In this document: in pieces, positions 7,875 to 16,366 of the stretch
How the letters are laid out: each line of letters starts with the position of its first letter
How positions within the stretch are numbered: position 1 is the first letter of the stretch
NCBI GenBank assembly: GCA_965602805.1
Contig: CBFCZK010000006.1
Location: 83,452 to 147,451, forward strand
Direction: 5' to 3'
Source of the DNA: Thiomicrorhabdus sp965602805
Lineage (GTDB): Bacteria; Pseudomonadota; Gammaproteobacteria; Thiomicrospirales; Thiomicrospiraceae
DNA length: 64,000 bases
Program-made: the position numbers and the translations under genes
Notes under the pieces: model-generated
What the model was told of the DNA's origin: nothing
Databases searched by the model: none
The model's input: only the letters and a program-made list of their open reading frames with translations

Positions 7875-10800
7875 TCACAAATTAAAAATCGCTAAAAGAT
7901 AGATCGCGTATTGGTAATGCTCTAACAAAACGATCTTCCCAGTTTTATCAATCTCTGTTGGCTCAAGTTCTACATTTCCAAATTCATTTCCACAGGCAAT
8001 GCGGGCATTTATTGCAATTAACGGATTAGCTTTACTATTAGAAACCTTTTTAAATAATTTGCTCCAATGGGTTTCAAGCTCGGCAGCACTCTTTTCATGA
8101 TAGATGCTCGGATGAATGCGCACTCTTATTTTACTATTGGGCAACTTCATAAACTTAAGCAGACGAAAGTAATCTTCAAACGACCGCTCATCCACTAACC
8201 TTACCCTGTATAAGGCCTTTTTGCGGGCGTGATTCAAATAGAGTTTTAAACCAGATGCCACATCAGCGCATTCAAACGCCCCCAAGGAAAGCCGCTTCAT
8301 TAATTTATTTAGACGTTTTTCGAGGGCATGACCTCTTCGTAGCGTATAAGGATGATTAAATCGGTCATTCCCCTTGCTGGTTTTTAACTCCGAAACGGCC
8401 AACACATTCGTTTGAATCTTCTCCATTAATTCAAAGGGCAGTCCAAATGCCTTAGCCACCTCTAAAGGCTGGTTTCTAAAAACAAATAATTGCTGAATAA
8501 TAGGGTATAAAAGACCTAAAATAGAGGGGTTGGCGGCAAGATTTGTTAAGTCAAATGCAGAGACCGCTGGCTTATTATCTTTAAGGGTCACAGAATCGAT
8601 TGTTTCAAATCCGCAAAACTTTTCCAACTTTAGTTCTAATACTTGCAGGACACCTTGTTCGATCAGTTTATGTTCATCAATACTCTTTGAATACCTTGAA
8701 TCACCGAAAAGCTTTTTCTTAAAACGTGTTCGCTGATACGGTTTATCAGATGGAAATACCCAAAACTGGTCAATTGCAGCCTCTAAAACAGATTGGGGTG
8801 TGGTTTCAAAATAAGTAGACTCCATCTCGTAAATAAGATGAAGATAACTTTTACAGGTGGTATCAGGTACTTTATGTCCCAGTAGCTCTCCCAACTGCAA
8901 AAGAGTTGACCTTGGCATGACCTGATTTTCATTTGGAAAGTACTTTCGCACAAAGTTAATGGATTGCCCACGGCTGTAAAACTGCTTAAGGGTATCCAAA
9001 TCCTGGTGAGAATCCAGATGTTTGAGCTTGGCGCCCCCAAACCAGACCCCCACTTCTGGCTTATCCACTTGCATCAATCTAAGCATATACACATTGGCAA
9101 AACTGTGTCTTAGCCCGTGAAAGACAAAGGTTTCATCGCCGGTGATCTGCCGACAATAATCCCGCACCGGATCAATCACCTCACTGTCCTTCGCCATGCC
9201 GGTCAAGAATGTATTAAGCAGGTACTCGCCTTTCATATTCACTCGGAACTTGTGCCAATTCATCAAGGCCTCAAGGTAGGGTTTGGGAACAAAATCAACT
9301 AAATCGAGTCGTCGACGCGAATATTGATTTTTTAACCCCCGCGCCTTATGAGAACGGACAAACATAAAAGGTCTTTCAGGCGAACCATAAATGTCTAACA
9401 CTCGAAGTCCCATGGCCTCATTTCGTCTTAGTCCACAAAAGTAGCCTAAGATAAAGGCGCATGCCATTATGCGATGTTCTGGCATCAATTGGTCTCGTGC
9501 TGTTTTTGGTGTTAAAAGAAACTTTAAAATCTCATACCCCTCATACGGGGTCAAATAATTTGCATTCACACTAGAGACTATATCTGTGCCCTCCAACTCA
9601 TGCAGGGGCAACGCCATCACATTGTGCTGCCACTGCAAAAAATGGATAAACGACCCGAGATGCTTACCAATCTCATTATCTTTAGAACGATCAATGACCT
9701 CTTGGAGCAAGTCTATCCAATCCTCCTCTTCGAGATTGGCAACATCGATATTATCAAACACCGCCAAAACCAAACTATAAACGCCTCGAAAATAACGCAT
9801 GATGGCACCCACCTTAAGATTGGCCTTTAGGCGATGCTGGTTGATTTTTTGGCCCCGCTCTTCACTGTATAAATACTGAAGCCAGGAGACTAACCAAATC
9901 GACATCAAGGACATTGTCTGAGGTGGGTGGGCTAAACGGTCATTTAAAAACAGCAGCGCCTTATTTTTAGTCATTGATTCTAAGGTCTTTAGAATTTGCT
10001 TCATGACTGTCAATTGTCCGGAAAAACTCGATACTTTTTCAAAATGCCCAGGCTCACCATTCTCTTGAATGTCCGATTCATGTTGAAATAACTGCGCTGC
10101 CCGTTGCACTGAAAGCAGTGGTTTAGTTTGCTTTGGCTCCATAGATTGCGCTTTAGGGCTTGGTTTTTTTACCGTAGCCACACCGTTTAATACTCTAAAT
10201 TTGGCCTCATCGGATAAGGGCGTGTAATTCATTTTTTGAGTCATTATTGGGTGGAAAAAAGCCGGGCGCTTCATGAAATACCCGGCACCTGCCACCTCCA
10301 AAATCTGTGATAAAACCATGGGCAATTGAAGGTTAATTGGCAAACTACGGTTCTTTTTCAAAAATAAATTGAGAAATATTTTTATGCATTTTTGCACATC
10401 TTTAGACTTGAATACCTTCTCAGTCGATTCATCTCGAATTGAACTGCGCCTCAAACGCTCGATAAGACAGACCATGGTGATGCAATGTAGTTGGGCAAAA
10501 TGGCCTGGCACAATTCCATTGTCAATATACACCCGCACTTTTTGGTCACCTAGGTCAGAAAAATCGCTCTTTTTAAGGTTTAAAACGGCCTTAACGCTAG
10601 AGGCATGAAGTAGGTTGGAATCAAAAATAGTGCTCAAACAAATCAACCCAAGGAGTGCATGGTCATCAAGCGTGGCGCAGAACTTTAAACCGAATTCGAT
10701 GGCTGAGCGATAATAATGCGCCAAGCTAGCATTGAACATCTGCTTTTCACGCACAACCGGTAAAACCTTAGGCAGGATTAAAACCTCTTGCATGGGTTGG

Positions 10801-11153
10801 TGTGATTTCCATTGCAGATTGTTCGTGACGTAATCAATAAATCGATTTAACAGTCTCTGTGCAACAGCGACCTGCTCAGGTTCAAAATCCTTTTTAATCA
10901 CCCGAGTTTCAATCACCCCCAGATTGAACCGGTGGTCAGGTTTGGTGAACAGGTCAAACGTTCGATACTTGGCATCAACCCCTTTCAAAAAGGCATCGAC
11001 AATTAATCTGATATAAAACTGAGTATGAATTTCAGCCTGTTCTAAAGAGGTAAGCTTTGTCAGTTTTGGCAACCAGTAGCGACAAGATTTGTCGACTAAC
11101 TCGTTATATTGCGCCTCTCTTTCTTGGTTAGTCTGCACGTTGTCCAAAGTCAT
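7875..11153 (-). CDS. Very large tyrosine recombinase of the integrated module
   Basis: A 1092-aa protein with a complete tyrosine-recombinase catalytic set in its middle. The Arg I box is GYFCGLRRNEAMGL (about residue 575), the His-x-x-Arg box HGLRHSFANVY (about 678), and LGELLGHKVPDTTCKSYLHL (about 750-772) supplies the second His and the nucleophilic Tyr. About 550 residues precede and 320 follow the catalytic domain, making it roughly three times longer than phage integrases. Its ATG shares one base with the stop of the upstream gene (TAATG), implying coupled translation with the 903-aa partner. Known multi-recombinase modules include Tn554 TnpABC, RIT elements and Gamma-Mobile-Trio. The last is my favoured analogy but is unproven. 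Confidence 0.85.
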   Translation of the reverse strand: MTLDNVQTNQEREAQYNELVDKSCRYWLPKLTKLTSLEQAEIHTQFYIRLIVDAFLKGVDAKYRTFDLFTKPDHRFNLGVIETRVIKKDFEPEQVAVAQRLLNRFIDYVTNNLQWKSHQPMQEVLILPKVLPVVREKQMFNASLAHYYRSAIEFGLKFCATLDDHALLGLICLSTIFDSNLLHASSVKAVLNLKKSDFSDLGDQKVRVYIDNGIVPGHFAQLHCITMVCLIERLRRSSIRDESTEKVFKSKDVQKCIKIFLNLFLKKNRSLPINLQLPMVLSQILEVAGAGYFMKRPAFFHPIMTQKMNYTPLSDEAKFRVLNGVATVKKPSPKAQSMEPKQTKPLLSVQRAAQLFQHESDIQENGEPGHFEKVSSFSGQLTVMKQILKTLESMTKNKALLFLNDRLAHPPQTMSLMSIWLVSWLQYLYSEERGQKINQHRLKANLKVGAIMRYFRGVYSLVLAVFDNIDVANLEEEDWIDLLQEVIDRSKDNEIGKHLGSFIHFLQWQHNVMALPLHELEGTDIVSSVNANYLTPYEGYEILKFLLTPKTARDQLMPEHRIMACAFILGYFCGLRRNEAMGLRVLDIYGSPERPFMFVRSHKARGLKNQYSRRRLDLVDFVPKPYLEALMNWHKFRVNMKGEYLLNTFLTGMAKDSEVIDPVRDYCRQITGDETFVFHGLRHSFANVYMLRLMQVDKPEVGVWFGGAKLKHLDSHQDLDTLKQFYSRGQSINFVRKYFPNENQVMPRSTLLQLGELLGHKVPDTTCKSYLHLIYEMESTYFETTPQSVLEAAIDQFWVFPSDKPYQRTRFKKKLFGDSRYSKSIDEHKLIEQGVLQVLELKLEKFCGFETIDSVTLKDNKPAVSAFDLTNLAANPSILGLLYPIIQQLFVFRNQPLEVAKAFGLPFELMEKIQTNVLAVSELKTSKGNDRFNHPYTLRRGHALEKRLNKLMKRLSLGAFECADVASGLKLYLNHARKKALYRVRLVDERSFEDYFRLLKFMKLPNSKIRVRIHPSIYHEKSAAELETHWSKLFKKVSNSKANPLIAINARIACGNEFGNVELEPTEIDKTGKIVLLEHYQYAIYLLAIFNL

Positions 11154-13846
11154 TAACCCTTCATTCTTGATTTGATCGGCTTAAAGCCCATTGAAGATAA
11201 ATGGCGAACCAACATGGGTTCAAAACAAGATTCTAAGGCGGAAAGATTCAACGCGGAGTAAGAAGAGTGTGGTTCAAAGCCATAGATAAAATGTCCCAAA
11301 AAAGCATCGAGTAAATCAGAAGAAATCGATTCTGAAATTGCCTGCGTTCTCAATAGATGACGTCCGCCATTAACCGGTAAACCAATGTGTTGATTTTTGT
11401 GAAGTTGGGTTAAAAAGTGGTTCAAAGAGAGCGCCTCAATACTCTTTTTTTTGAAATCGATATGAAAGAAAACCGGTAGCCCTTCCAAATCAAAGACAAA
11501 ACGATCGCCTTCTTTACGATGACTTATATGCAACTCCCAATCCCTAAAAGCCTCAAGAACCTTGGTATAAAGCTCAAAATCTAATAGTGGGAGTTTACCC
11601 AAGAGAGTCTTAAGGTGTTTAAAATAGAAACTAAGCTGTTGTCGCATCATTGAATTAAGATAGGTCATTCTCGCGTGACTGGAGTCCAGATCGTCTTTAT
11701 CTGAGATGACGACCCATTTGAGATCGTCACTCATAAGCCGCCAGTTGGGCAAAATATCATGTACCCCTCTATAGCCGGTGGCATAAGAAAAGAAAAATAA
11801 GGTATAAAGTGAATACACTTGGTGGTATTTAAGCAACGCCTCCAATCCCGATACCGGCAATGTCTCTAATTCTGTTTTAAACTCCTTATTAATTTTTTTA
11901 ACCACGTCTTTTCGTGGCACCAAAGCCGATCCCACAAACTCTTCCGAGGCCATATCAGGCCACTCATTTAGTGTCTGAAATTCAATATTAGAGCAAGCAA
12001 GACCAATCAAACGTTGCTCCCAAAACTGCATATATTTAGATTGAATATCACTCTCTTTTAGCCTGGTATAAAACAGTTTAGAATGAGAGTGCATCGTACT
12101 CTTACCCGTAAAATAAGCGCTATAGACAGCATCATAATCATGCAGAGCGGCATTTAATAGATACTGTTCTACTTTCTTTAAATTGATCTCAAGCCCTGGA
12201 TATTGTGCTCTAATTCGCTTAAAGAAAAGCTTAAAGGTTTCATCAAAGTCAGTGATTGTCCACACAAACCCAAAGTTCTTAAAGGATTCAGAAAACTCCT
12301 TTTTCATAACAAAACTATCCGTCTTATATTGATTGAGAACTTCTTCAGTCCTTAAAATAAGCCTTGCTAACCATTCTGACATGGGAATCCGATATTGATT
12401 GGAGACGCTCTGTGTTCCATTAAATGAGTTATTGTTTTTCACCATATTGACAAGCGGCACCTCTTCAATCCAATACCCCTTAATATGATTATTTTTACTC
12501 TTATTAATGACAAAATGTTTTGAAACCGGGCTACCGGACCTTAGACGTTTTAACTGTAAAACCTCCTCTAAAGCACTTCCCTTAAAGAAGCAGGTAGCCA
12601 AAACGGACGCAGCAATGAATGGGTGCACTTTTGTGCGGTCATCGTAATTAGAAAATGAATCTGTGTTCGAGAAGTGATTCAACTCAGAAAGAAAAACCTC
12701 TACCGTATATTCGTCTAGTAATGATGTATTCGTTATGAAGCGCTGATTTGCACGAATCGTAGCGTCACCAAAATATTTGGCATTGACCTTACGCTTGGCA
12801 TAATCCAACTCTGAAGCCACGTTTTCAGTTCGACTCGGCCGTCGCTTAGTTGTACGCGTTACGCTTGCTAAAGGTAGTTTAATACTGGTATTCAAAACAA
12901 AATCTTGAATATCAAGTAACTTTGAAGGCTCACCCTCCAGATTAAAAAAATCATTATTCACATAACTGTCAAGTTCAAACGCGCCAATTTCGTCACTCTC
13001 CATTGAATTTACTGTCGTGTAATTGGTATTCCTAAGGATGGAAACCTGGTTATTTCGACCAATGATGCCCGAACCTTTTTGCTTACCACCTCCGCCTTTT
13101 CGTTCTCCTGAATAGATCTTAGTTTGTCGAATTAATTTAACGGCTAAAAGAAGATTTAAACGAATAAGCCTATCCACATATTCAAACTTTCTAGACTTAC
13201 TTGACGCTTCAGATACTGCATTTGGAGTATGTCCTGACAAAATGACATTAAATATGCCGACCGTCACTGAGGCAGACGAAAGTGCATCAATGCCGCTGAC
13301 GGAAACTGTTCTCGCCTCTATTAACTTTCTAATCTGAACGGCAATCGCATATAGCCTTGATTGTTCTTTAGAGAAATCAACTTGATTAAGAAGAAGCACT
13401 GCGAGTGGCAATGCAACAAATCGACTAAAGTCTGTTTGATCACCGTTTAATCTTAATAAAACCACATAAAGTGGATTTTTTGTTGCAATACCATGGATAT
13501 CTGTTTTGGAATAAAGTTGGTAATGCTTATTATCCAATAACTCAAAGCCATCCCTTATGGCCTCGATCAGTTCCAACCAAGTTGCTATATCAAATTTATA
13601 TTCAGTGGCCTTTATTAGATCGCGAAAAATTAGCTCAATGCTGTTCAAAGCATTTTTTAGCCCATGAAAATTATAAGGCACGTCAAAGCGCATCAATAAC
13701 TGACAAACCTTTAAATGCTGTTCAAATGGCAGCTTTTCTAAAAGCGGCTTCCACCCCAAGAGAGCGTAACACGGTCCTTCGCTCTCATGAGTCAGCCAAT
13801 AAAAGGTCTGTTCAAATTCTTTTTTAATTTCATCTGACTCGGTCAT
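11153..13846 (-). CDS. Second large, divergent tyrosine recombinase
   Basis: A protein of about 897 aa. Although divergent, its C-terminal 200 residues show the recombinase signature: ATGYRGVHDIL (Arg I), NGGRHLLRTQAI (His-x-x-Arg) and DAFLGHFIYGFEPHSSYSAL (His and a tyrosine near the end). The first 650 residues match nothing I recognise. They include a Gly/Lys-rich stretch, RKGGGGKQKGSG. An in-frame ATG at 13864 is possible, but AGGGGAG lies just before the ATG at 13846 (MTESDE), so I chose the latter. The stop overlaps the start of the 1092-aa recombinase. The two probably act together, one perhaps as an accessory or strand-specific subunit. Confidence 0.75.
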   Translation of the reverse strand: MTESDEIKKEFEQTFYWLTHESEGPCYALLGWKPLLEKLPFEQHLKVCQLLMRFDVPYNFHGLKNALNSIELIFRDLIKATEYKFDIATWLELIEAIRDGFELLDNKHYQLYSKTDIHGIATKNPLYVVLLRLNGDQTDFSRFVALPLAVLLLNQVDFSKEQSRLYAIAVQIRKLIEARTVSVSGIDALSSASVTVGIFNVILSGHTPNAVSEASSKSRKFEYVDRLIRLNLLLAVKLIRQTKIYSGERKGGGGKQKGSGIIGRNNQVSILRNTNYTTVNSMESDEIGAFELDSYVNNDFFNLEGEPSKLLDIQDFVLNTSIKLPLASVTRTTKRRPSRTENVASELDYAKRKVNAKYFGDATIRANQRFITNTSLLDEYTVEVFLSELNHFSNTDSFSNYDDRTKVHPFIAASVLATCFFKGSALEEVLQLKRLRSGSPVSKHFVINKSKNNHIKGYWIEEVPLVNMVKNNNSFNGTQSVSNQYRIPMSEWLARLILRTEEVLNQYKTDSFVMKKEFSESFKNFGFVWTITDFDETFKLFFKRIRAQYPGLEINLKKVEQYLLNAALHDYDAVYSAYFTGKSTMHSHSKLFYTRLKESDIQSKYMQFWEQRLIGLACSNIEFQTLNEWPDMASEEFVGSALVPRKDVVKKINKEFKTELETLPVSGLEALLKYHQVYSLYTLFFFSYATGYRGVHDILPNWRLMSDDLKWVVISDKDDLDSSHARMTYLNSMMRQQLSFYFKHLKTLLGKLPLLDFELYTKVLEAFRDWELHISHRKEGDRFVFDLEGLPVFFHIDFKKKSIEALSLNHFLTQLHKNQHIGLPVNGGRHLLRTQAISESISSDLLDAFLGHFIYGFEPHSSYSALNLSALESCFEPMLVRHLSSMGFKPIKSRMKG

Positions 13847-13977
13847 GCCCTCTCCCCTGCACATCTATATTTAAGTGTAGCCCTATCCCATGAGGCACTG
13901 GATTGATGTCATAGGCTGGTGATAAGACCCGTCCTTTATTTAACGATGTATTTTGGCCGGCACAGACTTCTTTCATA

Positions 13978-14637
13978 TTAGGTCTCACTGTTGTTATCAG
14001 GTTTAGTTCGAGTGAGAGAGCTTTTGGACAATTTGGCAAATCGGCTGATTTTGGACTGTGTATTTAAGAAACTCAGAGGAAATTGTTCACTCTCAATTAA
14101 GTAGTCTTGCATGAGGTCGCGATGACGTTTTGATTTTTGAAGTAAAAATGAGAAGACCAGTTCGTTTGAGAGTATTTGTTGCTTTTGAGAGGCGACCTGC
14201 TTTTGGGCTAAAACGGTGACAGGGAAGGTGAGTTTTTTGAGGGCCGCTGCACCATATTTACTGCCAATGAACTGAGTTATGTACCGCCAACTGCTATGCC
14301 CCATCAAGCGATAATATTCTATTGGTGTGTTTAGGTCGCGTTCTTTTTTGCTTTGCTTTTCTATTACAACAATTGGATGGCTGATTAGAAACCATTCAAT
14401 CCACTCATCACCCTCCTCTTTCTCCATCATCGTCACCAGATTTTGAGGCTCGATGCTATCAAGTGGAATATCAAGTTCCATATCCTTCCAGACAGGATGA
14501 ACCTTGCCAATGTCGGCTAAGCTAAGGTAACGAATTTCAGATAGTTCAAACCTTTTCACAATTTCATCCTCTGATCGAGAGTTAATCACTCTTGAATTAT
14601 CATTTTTGTGAAGCAGATAAAAAATTATAGTGTTCAA
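13978..14637 (-). CDS. Unrecognised 219-aa protein, first gene of recombinase module
   Basis: No family recognised. It is a soluble, charged protein with no signal or membrane segment. A central stretch, YRLMGHSSWRYITQFIGSKYGAAALKKL, looks helical and could be DNA-binding. The frame opens at a TTG (14637) with no clear ribosome site; a later start is possible. It is followed after about 130 bp by the 903-aa recombinase gene in the same direction. A small protein ahead of two large recombinases parallels the small third partner of other recombinase trios (TnpC of Tn554, GmtX of Gamma-Mobile-Trio), but this rests on position and size only. Confidence 0.55.
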   Translation of the reverse strand: MNTIIFYLLHKNDNSRVINSRSEDEIVKRFELSEIRYLSLADIGKVHPVWKDMELDIPLDSIEPQNLVTMMEKEEGDEWIEWFLISHPIVVIEKQSKKERDLNTPIEYYRLMGHSSWRYITQFIGSKYGAAALKKLTFPVTVLAQKQVASQKQQILSNELVFSFLLQKSKRHRDLMQDYLIESEQFPLSFLNTQSKISRFAKLSKSSLTRTKPDNNSET

Positions 14638-14764
14638 AATAATACTAGCATTTTTGCAACATCTGAGCCCAAAAAAATCACATTTGAAATAAAAATGTAT
14701 TAAAACGCAGAAAAGAAAGGATAAATATCAAGGAAAAATAAAACTGTAACTAACTGATAAGTAT

Positions 14765-14790
14765 AAAAAAACCCGCATATAGCGGGCTTT
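14765..14790 (-). terminator. Intrinsic terminator before the recombinase module
   Basis: Read leftward, CCCGC-TATAT-GCGGG is followed by seven T. It would stop leftward transcription entering from the tRNA-Asn side. In the other direction the T-tract is short. Confidence 0.6.
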
Positions 14791-14821
14791 AGCATAATCA
14801 CAAAATCTTATTCAGACCATA

Positions 14822-14866
14822 TTGACATGGTAGGGGTCGGTGGTTCGAATCCACTCAGTCGTACCA
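14822..14866 (+). other. 3' fragment of tRNA-Val(GAC): putative attachment site
   Basis: This 45-bp stretch folds as positions 32-76 of a tRNA: anticodon loop TTGACAT (anticodon GAC), 3' anticodon strand GGTAG, variable loop GGGTC, T-arm GGTGG-TTCGAAT-CCACT, acceptor strand CAGTCGT, discriminator A and encoded CCA. The bases before the loop (CCATA) cannot pair with GGTAG and no 5' half exists, so it is not a working gene. Tyrosine recombinases often integrate in the anticodon or T-arm and leave such a 3' copy at the distal end. The rest of 14638-15140 holds a terminator and nothing else recognisable. Confidence 0.8.
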
Positions 14867-15102
14867 ATTATTTATTCTGTAACACCCCCCTCTATTAATA
14901 CTTCTATACCTCTGCTCTTTAATACAAAGCCCATATACCGTAAGATTTATCTATCGTGATTCAAACTCTATACGCAGCAATCAAAAACTAAGAACAGAAG
15001 AAAACCCTTAAACCAGCTATTTCGTTGCGAAACCCTGCGACTCCAGACATACTTAAATCGCTTTACAGTACCAAATAGGGCATTTATAAACCCCAGAAAG
15101 CA

Positions 15103-15135
15103 AAAAAGCCCAAGTAGATTAACTACTTAGGCTTT
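15103..15135 (-). terminator. Intrinsic terminator of tRNA-Asn
   Basis: Read leftward, AAAGCCTAAGTAG-TTAAT-CTACTTGGGCTTT ends in six T, six bases after the tRNA CCA end. It is a strong stem with a single mismatch. Confidence 0.75.
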
Positions 15136-15140
15136 GAATT

Positions 15141-15216
15141 TGGCTCCCGATTCTGGACTCGAACCAGAGACATACGGATTAACAGTCCGGTGTTCTACCA
15201 ACTGAACTAATCGGGA
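15141..15216 (-). tRNA. tRNA-Asn (GTT)
   Basis: A 76-nt full cloverleaf on the minus strand. The acceptor stem TCCCGAT pairs with ATCGGGA, the discriminator is G and CCA is encoded. The anticodon loop CTGTTAA carries GTT, and the T-loop is TTCGAGT between TCTGG and CCAGA. It is followed by its own terminator and preceded by a consensus-like promoter. Confidence 0.95.
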
Positions 15217-15249
15217 ATAGTTCATCAAACAACTCGTTTGATGTGGCGT

Positions 15250-15278
15250 ATTATAGGGAAAAAATTTAAGCACGCAAG
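15250..15278 (-). promoter_or_regulatory. Promoter of tRNA-Asn
   Basis: A perfect -10 TATAAT (15250-15255) followed by a GC-rich discriminator (ACGCC), as is usual for stable RNA genes. A weaker -35, TTGCGT (15272-15277), lies 16 bp upstream. The rest of 15217-15490, between the tRNA and galU, shows nothing else. Confidence 0.6.
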
Positions 15279-15490
15279 TGTTTTTTATAAAAAAACAGGA
15301 CTTTTTATAAAGCTCAACCAATATCAAAAGCTTAACGCTGTTTATATCCAATTTTTTATCTAAAGTTCACAAACTCGTCACTTATATACACCAATTTTCT
15401 CCCTGTTTAGCTATATCTTATATTAGAATGTTAGACATTATAAAATTTAGTAAATATCCTTATTCAACCTCTTAAATATAAAGAGTCGCT

Positions 15491-16366
15491 ATGTCTATTA
15501 AAAAAATCGTTATTCCTGTCGCGGGTTTAGGTACCCGTTTCTTACCTGCTACAAAAGCAATCCCGAAAGAGATGATTACTTTAGTTGACCAGCCTTTGAT
15601 TCAATACGTTGTTCAAGAGGCCGTGAATGCGGGGTTTACGGATATTATTTTGGTCACTCACTCTTCGAAGCAAGCGATTGAAAATCATTTTGATCATCAT
15701 TTCGAGTTGGAAACGACTTTAGTTAATAAAAAGAAAACAGCGCTATTAGAAACCCTTAGAAACATTATTCCTGATAACGTTAATATTATCTCTGTTCGCC
15801 AACCTGAACCCCTTGGTTTAGGGCATGCAGTACTGTGTGCGGCTCCAGTCATTGGCGATGAAGATTTTGCCGTCATGCTTCCGGACGTCATTCTTAACAG
15901 CGAATCTACCGATTTAACCAATATGGTCAATGCATTTACCCGCTCCAATCAGAGCCAGATTATGGTTGAGCCTGTCCCAGAAAGTGAAGTCAATAAATAT
16001 GGCATTGCTGATTGCATGGGCAAAACTCTAAACCCAGGAGAGTCACGTCAAATGGCCGGTATTGTTGAAAAACCGTCCTTAGATAAAGCGCCTTCCAACT
16101 TATCTGTTACGGGTAGATATGTTTTAAGCAATCGCATTATGAAGCTTTTAGAAACGACGCCCAGAGGTGCGGGTAATGAAGTGCAATTAACGGATGCTAT
16201 TGCACAGTTAATGAAAGAACAGGATATTCAGGCGTATTGTTTAGAAGGCCAAAGCTTTGATTGTGGAGACAAAATGGGTTATTTGAAAGCGACCGTTCAA
16301 TTTGCATTGAAACACGCTGAAGTCGGTGCTGACTTTAAACGCTGGTTAAAGGACTTTACAAAATGA
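15491..16366 (+). CDS. galU: UTP-glucose-1-phosphate uridylyltransferase
   Basis: A 291-aa protein of normal GalU length. The N-terminal nucleotide loop IPVAGLGTRFLPATKAIPKEM is the family hallmark. VEPVPESEVNKYGI and IVEKPSLDKAPSN follow as the usual active-site blocks. It makes UDP-glucose from UTP and glucose-1-phosphate in the cytosol for EPS, LPS core and other glucans. It is the first gene of a plus-strand operon; its stop overlaps the pgi start by 4 bp. Confidence 0.95.
   Translation: MSIKKIVIPVAGLGTRFLPATKAIPKEMITLVDQPLIQYVVQEAVNAGFTDIILVTHSSKQAIENHFDHHFELETTLVNKKKTALLETLRNIIPDNVNIISVRQPEPLGLGHAVLCAAPVIGDEDFAVMLPDVILNSESTDLTNMVNAFTRSNQSQIMVEPVPESEVNKYGIADCMGKTLNPGESRQMAGIVEKPSLDKAPSNLSVTGRYVLSNRIMKLLETTPRGAGNEVQLTDAIAQLMKEQDIQAYCLEGQSFDCGDKMGYLKATVQFALKHAEVGADFKRWLKDFTK

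Noticed and set aside
13830..14039. 69-aa minus-strand ORF across the junction of the first two module genes
   Set aside because: Overlaps both genes in other frames, with no ribosome site or recognisable motif.
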